Shown: one piece after another, positions 52,786 to 61,637 of the stretch
Position numbering within the stretch: the stretch's first letter is position 1
How the letters are laid out: the number at the start of each line of letters is the position of its first letter
Assembly: GCA_020247055.1 (NCBI GenBank)
Contig: JADCJL010000108.1
Coordinates: 1 to 64,000, forward strand
DNA from: Acidobacteriaceae bacterium
GTDB lineage: Bacteria > Acidobacteriota > Terriglobia > Bryobacterales > Bryobacteraceae
DNA: 64,000 bases
Direction: 5' to 3'
Program-made: the position numbers and the translations under genes
Notes under the pieces: model-generated
The model's input: only the letters and a program-made list of their open reading frames with translations
Databases searched by the model: none
What the model was told of the DNA's origin: nothing

Positions 52786-55700
52786 ATGAGTGATCAGTTC
52801 GACCATCCCACCCTGAAGCGGCCCGGTTTGCCGGAAGCGCAGGGGCTTTATTCGCCGGCCAATGAGCATGATGCGTGCGGCATTGGCTTTGTCGTGAACA
52901 TCAAGGGCCACCGTTCCCACGACATCATTACAAAGGGTGTGCAGATTCTGATCAATCTGACGCATCGGGGCGCGTGCGGCTGCGACCCGGAGACAGGGGA
53001 CGGGGCAGGGCTGTTGATTCAGATTCCGCATTCGTTCTACGCCCGGGAGTGTCAGAAGCTGGGCTTCGCACTGCCGGAGCCGGGCGAGTACGGCATGGGG
53101 CTGGTGTTTCTGCCGGTGGAACACACGGCGCGGCTGCAGGCCGAGGGGATTGTCGAGCGGATCACGCGGGAGGAGGGTTTGGAGGTGCTCGGGTGGCGGG
53201 ACACCCCGATCGACGCCGATGCCATTGGCCGGGTGGCGCGGGCTTCGCAGCCCTACATTGAGCAGATTTTTATCCGCCGCGCGGCGGGGATGAGCGAGGA
53301 TGCGCTCGAGCGGAAGCTGTATGTGATCCGCAAGCGGGCCGAGCACGAGATTGCGGCGAGCGAGATCCGGGATAAGGATTTCTTCTACATGCCGTCGCTG
53401 AGCTGCCGGACGGTGGTGTACAAGGGCCTGCTGCTGGCGCCGCAGATTCAGAAGTTCTACAAAGACCTGTCGGATGCCGAGTGCAAGAGTTCGCTGGCGA
53501 TGGTGCATCAGCGGTTTTCGACCAACACATTCCCGAGTTGGAAGCTGGCGCATCCGTTCCGGTTTATCTGCCATAACGGTGAGATCAACACCGTGAAGGG
53601 CAACGCGAACTGGATGCGGGCGCGCGAGGCGGTGCTGGCTTCCGGGGTGTGGGGTGACGATCTCAAGAAGCTGCTGCCGATTGTGGAGCCGGGGGCGAGC
53701 GATTCGGCGACGCTTGATAACGTCGTTGAATTGTTGACGCTATCAGGCCGGTCGGTGCCACACGCGATGGCGATGTTGATTCCGGAGGCGTGGGATGCGG
53801 ATACGACGATGCATCCGGATAAGAAGGCTTTTTATGAGTTCCATGCGTCGTTGATGGAGCCGTGGGATGGTCCGGCGTCGGTGGCGTTTACCGATGGCAA
53901 GGTGATTGGCGCGACGCTCGACCGGAACGGGTTGCGGCCGTCGCGGTACCTGGTGACGAAAGACGGGCTGCTGATTGTCTCCTCCGAGACCGGCGTCCTG
54001 CCGGTGCGACCGGAGGATGTGGAGTACAAGGGCCGTCTGCAGCCGGGCAAGATGCTGCTCGTGGACATGCAGGCGCACCGCATTATTCCCGATGAGGAGC
54101 TGAAGCAGTCGCTGTGGAGCCGTCAGCCTTACGGGCAGTGGCTCGCGGAGAATCAGATTACGCTCGACCATCTGCCGGAGCCGGCGCGGATCCACGCGAC
54201 CGAGCACGAGACGCTGCTGCAGCGGCAGCGGGCGTTTGGCTATTCGGATGAAGACCTGAAGATCATCATGGGTCCGATGGCGGTGAACGGGGAGGAGGCG
54301 ATCGGGTCGATGGGCATCGACTGGCCGTTGGCCTGCCTGTCGGAGAAGCCGCAGAGCCTGTTCAACTACTTCCGGCAGCTGTTTGCGCAGGTGACGAATC
54401 CGGCGATTGACCCGATCCGGGAAGAGCTGGTGATGTCGATGACGAGCTACATCGGCAACGAGCGGAACCTTTTAGACGAGACGCCGCTGCACTGCCATAC
54501 GCTAAAGCTGACGCAGCCGGTGTTGACCAACCGGGACCTTGAAAAGATGCGGCGCGTGAGCCAGGGCGACTTTCTCGCCTACACGCTGCCGGCGCTCTAC
54601 AACGTACACGGCGGGGAGCAGGAGTTGGCGCGGGCGCTCGATTCGCTTTGCAAGCGGGCGTCGTGGGCGATTGAGGCCGGCTACTCGATTCTGATTTTGA
54701 GCGACCGCGGGATCAACGAAGATTCGGCGCCGATTCCGTCGCTGCTCGCGTTGACGGCGGTGCATAATCATCTGATCCGCGAGGGGAGCCGGACGCGGGT
54801 GGCGCTGGTGATTGAGAGCGGCGAGCCGCGGGAGGTGATGCATTTCTGCCTCCTGATTGGTTATGGCGCAAGCGCGGTAAACCCGTATCTGGCGATTGAG
54901 ACGCTTGAGAACCTGGCGCTGCGGGGCCGGTTGAACGTACCGTTTGATGTGGCCTTGAAGCACTTCAAGAAGGCGATCAACAAGGGCATGTTGAAGGTGT
55001 TTTCAAAGATGGGCATTTCGACGCTGCAGAGCTACCGCGGCGCCCAGATCTTTGAAGCCATCGGGTTGAGTTCCGATCTGGTGCAGCAGTACTTCACCGG
55101 GACGCCGTCGCGGATTGAAGGGGTGGGGCTCGCCGTGCTGGCCAGGGAGGCCAAGATGAAGCACGACCACGCGTACCGCCCGGTGACGGAGGCGGATACG
55201 GAGTTGGACGTGGGCGGAACGTATCAGTACCGGGTGCGCGGCGAGTATCACCTGCTGAATCCGCAGACGGTGAGTGCGGTGCAGCGGGCCGTGCGCACCG
55301 AGAGCTACGCGACCTACAAAGAGTACTCGGACCATGTGAACAAGCAGACGCGGGCGCTGTGTACGATTCGCGGGTTGCTGCAGTTCAAAGAAGGGCATCC
55401 GGTGCCGATCGAAGAGGTGGAACCGGCCAGCGAGATCGTCAAGCGGTTTGCCACCGGGGCAATGTCGTTCGGGTCGATTTCGAAAGAGGCGCACGAGACG
55501 ATCGCCGTGGCGATGAACCGCATTGGCGGGCGCTCGAACACGGGCGAGGGGGGCGAGGACGAGATCCGTTTCCGGCCGATGGAGAACGGGGACTCGAAGC
55601 GGTCGTCCATCAAGCAGGTGGCAAGCGGCCGGTTCGGGGTGACGACGAATTACCTCGTAAATGCCGACGAGTTGCAGATCAAGATTTCGCAGGGCGCCAA

Positions 55701-57369
55701 GCCGGGCGAAGGCGGGCAGCTACCGGGCCACAAGATCGACGAAGCGATTGCGAAGGTCCGGCATTCGACGCCGGGGGTGGGGCTGATTTCGCCGCCGCCG
55801 CACCACGACATCTACTCGATTGAAGACCTGGCGCAGCTGATCTTCGACCTCAAGAACGTGAACCCGAAGTCGCGGATTTCGGTGAAGCTGGTTTCTGAAG
55901 TCGGGGTCGGGACCGTGGCGGCCGGCGTAGCGAAGGCGCACGCCGACCTGGTGCTGATTTCGGGCGACTCGGGCGGGACGGGCGCGGCGCCGATGACGTC
56001 GATCCGTCACGCGGGCGTGCCTTGGGAGCTGGGCCTGGCCGAGACCCAGCAGGTGCTCGTGATGAACGACCTGCGGAGCCGGATCCGGGTGCAGACCGAC
56101 GGGAAGCTGCAGACGGGCCGCGACGTGGCGATTGCCGCGCTGTTGGGCGCCGAAGAGTATGGTTTCTCGACGACGCCGCTGATTACGATGGGCTGCATCA
56201 TGATGCGGAAGTGCCATCTGAACACGTGCCCGGTGGGTATTGCGACGCAAGACCCGGCGCTGCGGGCCAAGTTCCAGGGCAAGCCGGAGGACCTGATCAA
56301 CTTCTTCTTCTTCGTCGCGGAGGAGATGCGGGAGATCATGGCCAAGCTGGGCTTCCGGAAGGTGGACGAGATGGTGGGCCGCGTGGACATGCTCGAGGCG
56401 CGCGACGTGAGCTATCACTGGAAGGCGAGCGGCCTGGACCTGAGCGCGATTCTATACAACCCGCCGGTGCCTTCGAAGGTGGGGCGGCGGTGCCTGATCA
56501 GCCAGGACCACGGGCTAGCCGATGCGCTCGACTACAAGCTGATCGACTTTGCCAAGCCCGCGCTCGAGAACGCCGAGAAGGTGGAGTTCAAGATGCCGAT
56601 CAGGAACGTGCACCGGACGGTGGGCGCGATGCTGTCGGGCGAGGTGGCCAAGCGTTACGGGTCCGCAGGGCTGCCGGACGATACGATCAAGTTTGAGTTC
56701 CACGGTTCGGCCGGGCAGAGCTTTGGCGCGTTTTTGTCGCGCGGGGTGACGCTGGAGCTCGAAGGCGATGCCAACGACTACGTGGGCAAGGGGATGTCGG
56801 GCGGCAAGGTGATTGTATACCCGCCGAAGAACTCCTCTTTTGTACCGGAAGACAACATTCTGGTGGGCAACGTGGTGCTCTACGGGGCTACGACCGGTGA
56901 GGCGTATTTCAACGGCATGGCCGGGGAGCGTTTCGCGGTACGGAACTCGGGAGCGACGGCGGTGGTGGAAGGCGTGGGCGACCACGGCTGCGAGTACATG
57001 ACCAAGGGATTGGTGGTGTGCCTGGGTAAGGCGGGCAAGAACTTCGCGGCGGGCATGAGCGGCGGCATTGCTTATGTGCTCGACGAATCGGGCGAGTTCT
57101 GCCGGACGCGCTGCAACCGTTCGGGGGTGGACCTTGAACCGGTGGAAGACGCGGCCGATATTCAGGTGCTGCGGAATCTGATCGAGCGGCATGTGCGCTA
57201 TACCGGCAGCCCGCGCGGCCGCTGGATCCTGGCCAACTGGGGCACGATGCTGCCGCAGTTTGTAAAGGTATTCCCGCACGAATTGAAGCGCGTGGCCGGG
57301 GTGCCGCGGCGCGAGACCCCGTACTTTGTTCCTGGCGCGGCGCAGGGAGGACAGGTGATTCATGGGTAA
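52786..57369 (+). CDS. gltB: Glutamate synthase (NADPH) large subunit
   Basis: 1527 residues. Ntn amidotransferase nucleophile C31 in [20 protein letters not shown], which becomes the N-terminus after propeptide removal; FMN/synthase domain with [20 protein letters not shown]; [3Fe-4S] ligands in [20 protein letters not shown] (C-x5-C-x4-C); and the C-terminal GXGXG beta-helix ([36 protein letters not shown]). Produces two glutamate from glutamine and 2-oxoglutarate. Good length for bacterial GltB. Its stop overlaps the gltD start by 8 bases. Confidence 0.98.
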   Translation: MSDQFDHPTLKRPGLPEAQGLYSPANEHDACGIGFVVNIKGHRSHDIITKGVQILINLTHRGACGCDPETGDGAGLLIQIPHSFYARECQKLGFALPEPGEYGMGLVFLPVEHTARLQAEGIVERITREEGLEVLGWRDTPIDADAIGRVARASQPYIEQIFIRRAAGMSEDALERKLYVIRKRAEHEIAASEIRDKDFFYMPSLSCRTVVYKGLLLAPQIQKFYKDLSDAECKSSLAMVHQRFSTNTFPSWKLAHPFRFICHNGEINTVKGNANWMRAREAVLASGVWGDDLKKLLPIVEPGASDSATLDNVVELLTLSGRSVPHAMAMLIPEAWDADTTMHPDKKAFYEFHASLMEPWDGPASVAFTDGKVIGATLDRNGLRPSRYLVTKDGLLIVSSETGVLPVRPEDVEYKGRLQPGKMLLVDMQAHRIIPDEELKQSLWSRQPYGQWLAENQITLDHLPEPARIHATEHETLLQRQRAFGYSDEDLKIIMGPMAVNGEEAIGSMGIDWPLACLSEKPQSLFNYFRQLFAQVTNPAIDPIREELVMSMTSYIGNERNLLDETPLHCHTLKLTQPVLTNRDLEKMRRVSQGDFLAYTLPALYNVHGGEQELARALDSLCKRASWAIEAGYSILILSDRGINEDSAPIPSLLALTAVHNHLIREGSRTRVALVIESGEPREVMHFCLLIGYGASAVNPYLAIETLENLALRGRLNVPFDVALKHFKKAINKGMLKVFSKMGISTLQSYRGAQIFEAIGLSSDLVQQYFTGTPSRIEGVGLAVLAREAKMKHDHAYRPVTEADTELDVGGTYQYRVRGEYHLLNPQTVSAVQRAVRTESYATYKEYSDHVNKQTRALCTIRGLLQFKEGHPVPIEEVEPASEIVKRFATGAMSFGSISKEAHETIAVAMNRIGGRSNTGEGGEDEIRFRPMENGDSKRSSIKQVASGRFGVTTNYLVNADELQIKISQGAKPGEGGQLPGHKIDEAIAKVRHSTPGVGLISPPPHHDIYSIEDLAQLIFDLKNVNPKSRISVKLVSEVGVGTVAAGVAKAHADLVLISGDSGGTGAAPMTSIRHAGVPWELGLAETQQVLVMNDLRSRIRVQTDGKLQTGRDVAIAALLGAEEYGFSTTPLITMGCIMMRKCHLNTCPVGIATQDPALRAKFQGKPEDLINFFFFVAEEMREIMAKLGFRKVDEMVGRVDMLEARDVSYHWKASGLDLSAILYNPPVPSKVGRRCLISQDHGLADALDYKLIDFAKPALENAEKVEFKMPIRNVHRTVGAMLSGEVAKRYGSAGLPDDTIKFEFHGSAGQSFGAFLSRGVTLELEGDANDYVGKGMSGGKVIVYPPKNSSFVPEDNILVGNVVLYGATTGEAYFNGMAGERFAVRNSGATAVVEGVGDHGCEYMTKGLVVCLGKAGKNFAAGMSGGIAYVLDESGEFCRTRCNRSGVDLEPVEDAADIQVLRNLIERHVRYTGSPRGRWILANWGTMLPQFVKVFPHELKRVAGVPRRETPYFVPGAAQGGQVIHG

Positions 57370-58786
57370 GGTAACTGGATTTATCGAGTTTGAGCGGGAA
57401 GTCCCCACGCGGCGGCCGGTGGCCGAGCGAGTGAACGACTGGAAGGAGATCTACGAGCCGTTTCCCCTCGTGAAGGTGCAGACGCAGGGGGCGCGGTGCA
57501 TGGACTGCGGCGTGCCGTTTTGTCATAACGGTTGCCCGCTGAATAACATCATTCCGGACTGGAACGACCTGGCTTACCGGGACCGTTGGCGGGACGCCAT
57601 CCGCGTGCTGCATTCGACGAATAACTTCCCCGAATTTACCGGTCGCATCTGTCCGGCACCTTGCGAGGCGGCCTGCGTGCTGGGGATCAACGAGCCGCCG
57701 GTGGCGATTAAGACAATCGAGCGGACCATTATTGACCATGCGTGGGAGGAGGGCTGGATTGTGCCGGAACCGCCCGAGACCCGGACGGGGAGGAAGGTGG
57801 CCGTGGTGGGCAGCGGGCCGGCGGGCATGGCAGCGGCGCAGCAGTTGAACCGGGCCGGGCACAGCGTGACGCTGTTTGAGAAGAACGACCGGATTGGCGG
57901 GCTGATGCGGTACGGGATCCCGGACTTCAAGATGGAGAAGCACCATATTGACCGCCGGGTGGAGCAGATGAAGGCCGAGGGCGTGGAGTTTGTCGTGAAC
58001 GCCCACGTGGGGCATAACGTGTCGGTCGAGGAGCTGCGGAAGAACTTTGACGCCGTGCTACTGACCGGTGGTTCGGAGGCGCCGCGGGACATCAAGGCCC
58101 CGGGGCGGGAGCTGAAGGGCATCTACTTTGCGATGGAGTGGCTGCCGAACCAGAACAAGCGGGTGGCGGGCGATACGGTGAAGGGCGAGTTTGATGTCCT
58201 GGCAACCGACAGGCACGTCATCATCATCGGCGGCGGCGACACGGGGGCGGACTGCCTGGGCACGTCGCACCGGCACAAGTGCAAGAGCGTGACGCAGTTT
58301 GAACTGATGCCGATGCCGCCGGCGCAGCGGTCTCCGAACACGCCGTGGCCGATGTGGCCGCTCATGCTGCGGACCGAGAGTGCACACGAAGAGGGCGGAC
58401 GGCGGGAGTGGTCGATCCTGACGACGAAGTTTGAAGGCGACGAGGAGGGCAACGTCCGGAAGCTGCACACGGTGAAGGTGGGTCCGGCGCCGAAGTTTGA
58501 ACCGATTCCGGGTTCCGAGCAGGTATGGGACGCCGATCTGGTGCTGCTGGCGATGGGCTTTTTGGGTCCGGTGAAGGGCGGCATGCTGGAGCAGTTGGGC
58601 GTGGAGCTCGATAACCGCGGCAACGTGAAGTGCGATGAGGGTTATATGTCGTCGGTGCCGGGGGTGTTTGCGGCGGGCGACATGCGGCGCGGGCAGTCGC
58701 TGGTGGTTTGGGCGATTGCGGAGGGCCGGAAGGCGGCGCGCGGCGTAGACGCGTGGTTGATGGGCGAGAGCAAGCTGCCGGGGTGA
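57362..58786 (+). CDS. gltD: Glutamate synthase small subunit
   Basis: 474 residues. N-terminal cysteine-rich [4Fe-4S] region [20 protein letters not shown] and [15 protein letters not shown] motif [20 protein letters not shown] and NADPH motif [20 protein letters not shown], ending [20 protein letters not shown]. Transfers electrons from NADPH to GltB. Translationally coupled to gltB (ATGGGTAA overlap). A 13-bp hairpin follows the stop by 10 bases. Confidence 0.97.
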   Translation: MGKVTGFIEFEREVPTRRPVAERVNDWKEIYEPFPLVKVQTQGARCMDCGVPFCHNGCPLNNIIPDWNDLAYRDRWRDAIRVLHSTNNFPEFTGRICPAPCEAACVLGINEPPVAIKTIERTIIDHAWEEGWIVPEPPETRTGRKVAVVGSGPAGMAAAQQLNRAGHSVTLFEKNDRIGGLMRYGIPDFKMEKHHIDRRVEQMKAEGVEFVVNAHVGHNVSVEELRKNFDAVLLTGGSEAPRDIKAPGRELKGIYFAMEWLPNQNKRVAGDTVKGEFDVLATDRHVIIIGGGDTGADCLGTSHRHKCKSVTQFELMPMPPAQRSPNTPWPMWPLMLRTESAHEEGGRREWSILTTKFEGDEEGNVRKLHTVKVGPAPKFEPIPGSEQVWDADLVLLAMGFLGPVKGGMLEQLGVELDNRGNVKCDEGYMSSVPGVFAAGDMRRGQSLVVWAIAEGRKAARGVDAWLMGESKLPG

Positions 58787-58796
58787 TGGGCTAGCG

Positions 58797-58828
58797 GCTG
58801 CTTCCGGGGTTAGCGCCCCGGAAGCAGC
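58797..58828. terminator. Bidirectional hairpin between gltD and DUF2442
   Basis: GCTGCTTCCGGGG (58797-58809) pairs perfectly with CCCCGGAAGCAGC (58816-58828) around the loop TTAGCG. The minus-strand gene's TAA stop lies in this loop (58812-58810), so the stem also encodes its last residues (MLLPGR). There is no T-tract on either side, so it may stop or protect both convergent transcripts. Confidence 0.7.
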
Positions 58829-59043
58829 ATTTCGCCGATGCCGAGATCTTCATCGAGCAAGGGCCAGCGGATGGAGTAGCCGCTCGGGGAGAGCTGACAG
58901 CGCATCCTTTCGACGCTGGTGGCCTGGCCGAGGCGCTCGGAGATCAACTCCCAGCGGAGGTCGGTTTTGCCGCGGTGGGTGAGGATGGAGAGGTGGCTTT
59001 CGCTTGCGCTGATTTCGCGGGCGAGGATGGCGTTAGAAGGCAC
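58810..59043 (-). CDS. DUF2442 family protein
   Basis: 77 residues from GTG 59043, which has GGAGG 5 bases upstream. An ATG at 59064 is possible but overlaps its partner more. Reads AILAREISASESHLSILTHR, RWELISERLGQATSVERMRC and GYSIRWPLLDEDLGIGEMLL; the Trp-Pro-x-Leu-Asp-Glu-Asp end is the DUF2442 signature. It overlaps the DUF4160 gene by 11 bases. The pair is common in bacterial genomes and has been suggested to be toxin-antitoxin-like; I cannot show activity from sequence. Confidence 0.8.
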   Translation of the reverse strand: MPSNAILAREISASESHLSILTHRGKTDLRWELISERLGQATSVERMRCQLSPSGYSIRWPLLDEDLGIGEMLLPGR

Positions 59044-59293
59044 GGCGCCCTCCGAACAGTTCATACCAGCCGTTGGCGATTTCGTCGAAGTGGGTATAAA
59101 CGATCCGCCGGGCGTCGCGGCGGGAGCGCGTCGTGAGGTTGTGCTCGAAGTCCTCTTCGATGACAAACTGGTCCGGATGGAGCCAGAACTTGCACTCGCT
59201 GTTCCCTTTCTGCACGTAGACGTGCATGGGTTCTTCGCCTTCGTTCGAGTTGAAGTAACAACCCCAGCCCTGCACCTGGAGCACTGTAGGCAT
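59033..59293 (-). CDS. DUF4160 family protein
   Basis: 86 residues from ATG 59293 with a strong ribosome site (AGGAGGT, 5 bases spacing). Pattern PTVLQVQGWGCYFNSNEGEE then HVYVQKGNSECKFWLHP and ELFGGRRAF. DUF4160 proteins show the same IxVxxGxAxxKFWL core. It precedes DUF2442 and overlaps it, the standard order for the pair. A -10-like TATACT occurs about 30 bases upstream. Confidence 0.82.
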   Translation of the reverse strand: MPTVLQVQGWGCYFNSNEGEEPMHVYVQKGNSECKFWLHPDQFVIEEDFEHNLTTRSRRDARRIVYTHFDEIANGWYELFGGRRAF

Positions 59294-59349
59294 ACTCGAC
59301 CTCCTGATCGAAGTCAGTATAGTACAGCGGGTCCGGGCAGGGCCGGAGG

Positions 59350-59958
59350 TTAGCGCGGTGCTTCCGAAGAGCCGGCGGCCGGAGCGGGCGCGGGGGCTGC
59401 TTTCTTGGCAGGGGTGTCCTTCTTGAGGGGACTGATAAGGATATGGGCGTTGCGGCCTTCGAGGCGCGGTGTGCCTTCGACGATGCCATGGGACTTCAAG
59501 TCGGCGGCGAAGCGGAGCAGGAGTTTCTGGCCGAGATCGACGTGGGCGATCTCGCGACCGCGGAACTGCACGACCGCCTTGACGCGGTTGCCTTCCCCGA
59601 GGAAGCGGATGGCGTGGTTCTTTTTGAAGTCGTAGTCGTGGTCGTCGGTATTGGGCCGGAACTTCAGCTCTTTGACGTGGATGACGTGCTGTTTGCGCTT
59701 GGCGTCGTGCGACTTCTTTTTCTGCTCGTACTGCCACTGGCCATAGTCCATGGCCTTGGCGACGGGCGGCTCGGCGGTGGGCGCGATGACGATCAGATCC
59801 AGTCCGAGGTCTTTGGCCTTCCGCACGGCGGCCGGGGTGGGCATAACCTCCACGGTGCCATCCGGAAAAACGGCGCGCACTTCGCGCGCTCGGATTGCTT
59901 CATTGACGTTCTCTCGAATCTTGGGGCGCGGAAGACGGAAGGGTCGGTTTGGATACAT
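59350..59958 (-). CDS. infC: Translation initiation factor IF-3
   Basis: 202 residues. N-domain ENVNEAIRAREVRAVFPDGT and linker, C-domain KELKFRPNTDDHDYDFKKNH AIRFLGEGNRVKAVVQFRGRE, all diagnostic. A Lys/Ala/Pro-rich C-terminal tail of about 25 residues is extra relative to the usual ~180. The ATG at 59958 is used rather than the rare AUU start known from many infC genes. The usual rpmI-rplT genes do not follow; DUF4160/DUF2442 do. TTGACA lies about 40 bases upstream, but the -10 is unclear. Confidence 0.95.
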   Translation of the reverse strand: MYPNRPFRLPRPKIRENVNEAIRAREVRAVFPDGTVEVMPTPAAVRKAKDLGLDLIVIAPTAEPPVAKAMDYGQWQYEQKKKSHDAKRKQHVIHVKELKFRPNTDDHDYDFKKNHAIRFLGEGNRVKAVVQFRGREIAHVDLGQKLLLRFAADLKSHGIVEGTPRLEGRNAHILISPLKKDTPAKKAAPAPAPAAGSSEAPR

Positions 59959-60052
59959 TCAGATCGTATCCCTAGTGTAATAGGAACCAGCTGTCAAGTC
60001 TATCCCGCATTTTTTTACTTTGGCCGCGGTATGGCGGCGGGAGATTCCGCGT

Positions 60053-60060
60053 ACTATAGT
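60053..60060. promoter_or_regulatory. Palindromic -10 element upstream of the kinase gene
   Basis: ACTATAGT reads TATAGT on both strands. On plus it ends 9 bases before the kinase ATG (60070), which lacks a ribosome site, so a leaderless transcript is possible. On minus the infC start is 95 bases away. No -35 consensus was recognised. Confidence 0.4.
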
Positions 60061-60069
60061 GGCATTGCT

Positions 60070-61632
60070 ATGAGTCTGGCTCCCGGGCAACAAATTGGCG
60101 ACTACCGCATCCTGCAGGAATTGGGTGCAGGGGGAATGGGTAAGGTCTTTAAGGTGCAGAACGTCATCTCGGACCGGTTGGAGGCGATGAAGGTTCTGCT
60201 GCCGGATCTGAGCGGCAACACGGAGCTCGCCGACCGGTTTCTGCGCGAGATCAAGGTACAGGCGAGTCTCGAGCATCCGAATATTGCGCGGCTGCACACG
60301 GCGATGCGCGACGGCAACCAGCTGCTGATGCTAATGGAGTTCGTCGAGGGGCGGACGGTGGAGAGCCTGTTTACGCCGGAGCGCCCGCTGCCGCTCGACT
60401 ATGCGGTGTGGTGCTCGATGCAGGTGCTGAGCGCGCTCGGGTACGCGCACGAGCGGGGCATTGTGCACCGGGACATCAAGCCTTCGAACATGATGCTGAC
60501 AAGCCAGGGGCAGATCAAGCTGCTGGACTTTGGCATTGCGCGGGTGGTGAACGATCCCTCGCTGACGCAGACGCGGCAGACGATGGGGTCGCTGTTCTAC
60601 ATGTCGCCGGAGCAGATTAACGGGCAGCCGGTGGATTCGCGGTCGGACCTGTATTCGCTGGGGATCTCGCTCTACCAGATGGTGACCGGGCGGAAGCCGT
60701 TTGAGGGGACGAGCGAGTTTTCAATAATGGCGGCGCACATGCAGCAGCAGTCGATTCCGCCGATTCAGCTGGATCCTTCAATGCCGCAGGCGTTGAACGA
60801 TGTGATTTTGCGGGCGATGGCCAAGGACGCTAATCAGCGTTATCAAAGCGCGGGGGAGTTTTACGCGGCGCTCGACGGGGTGCTGCGGGTGCTGCAGGGC
60901 GGGGGGGCGGCGGCTCCGGCAGCGGTCGCGCCGCAGGCGCCGGCGGTGGCGGCGGCTACGCCTTCGTCCGGGGGCGGCGGGTTGGCGCTGAAGCTGGGTG
61001 CGGTGGCGCTGTTGGTGGCGTTGGTGGCGGGGGGCGGGTTGGTTTGGTGGAAGCTGCGCAGACCGGCGGCCGAGCCGGTGGTGACCGAACCGGCAGCGGC
61101 AGCGCCAGCGGTGGTGGCGGCTCCGGAGGGAAGGAGCGAACCGTCGGCGGAGACCGCTGCGCCGGTGGCGGCGGAACCAGCTAAACCAGCGGCGGCGCCC
61201 GCGCAGGGGACGGCCGTCCAACGGCTGGGCAAGCTGCCGCCGGAGCTGACAGCCACAAGGACGGCGGAACCGGCACCTTCGGCGCCAGTGGCTCCGGCGG
61301 CAGCTCCAGTGGGGGCGGTCGCCGCGCCCGTGGCGACACCGGCGGCGCCGCCGCGTTTGGGCGCCGCAGAGGCGTCCGAGTTGCGGGTGCGGCGGGTGCG
61401 GGTTCAGTCGCGCCTCGAGGCGTGCAAGGCGGCGATGAATAATCTGCGGGAGACGCTGGCGAGCCAGGGACTGAAACCGCGGGGAGACATCGCGGCGCTG
61501 CTCGAGACGGTGGCGAGTGAGATCGGCGAGGGGGAAGCGGCCATGCAGGGGGCGGACGCCGAGGCGGCGCGGCAGCACTTTTCGGTGGCCGAGCAGGCGC
61601 TTCGGAAGGCCGAGCGGTTCTTCAACCTGTAG
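60070..61632 (+). CDS. PknB-like Ser/Thr protein kinase, single transmembrane helix
   Basis: 520 residues from ATG 60070; an in-frame ATG at 60031 would add 13 residues. Kinase domain about 10-270: P-loop LGAGGMGKVFKV, Lys41 (EAMKVLL), catalytic D135 in HRDIKPSNM, D153 in LLDFGIARV, and activation segment MGSLFYMSPEQING. An Ala/Pro/Gly-rich linker and a helix (LALKLGAVALLVALVAGGGL) follow, then a periplasmic Ala/Pro-rich stalk and a C-terminal helical region (SRLEACKAAMNNLRETLASQ). Stalk ligands are unknown. Convergent with the permease gene, 5 bases apart. Confidence 0.93.
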   Translation: MSLAPGQQIGDYRILQELGAGGMGKVFKVQNVISDRLEAMKVLLPDLSGNTELADRFLREIKVQASLEHPNIARLHTAMRDGNQLLMLMEFVEGRTVESLFTPERPLPLDYAVWCSMQVLSALGYAHERGIVHRDIKPSNMMLTSQGQIKLLDFGIARVVNDPSLTQTRQTMGSLFYMSPEQINGQPVDSRSDLYSLGISLYQMVTGRKPFEGTSEFSIMAAHMQQQSIPPIQLDPSMPQALNDVILRAMAKDANQRYQSAGEFYAALDGVLRVLQGGGAAAPAAVAPQAPAVAAATPSSGGGGLALKLGAVALLVALVAGGGLVWWKLRRPAAEPVVTEPAAAAPAVVAAPEGRSEPSAETAAPVAAEPAKPAAAPAQGTAVQRLGKLPPELTATRTAEPAPSAPVAPAAAPVGAVAAPVATPAAPPRLGAAEASELRVRRVRVQSRLEACKAAMNNLRETLASQGLKPRGDIAALLETVASEIGEGEAAMQGADAEAARQHFSVAEQALRKAERFFNL

Positions 61633-61637
61633 GCTGT

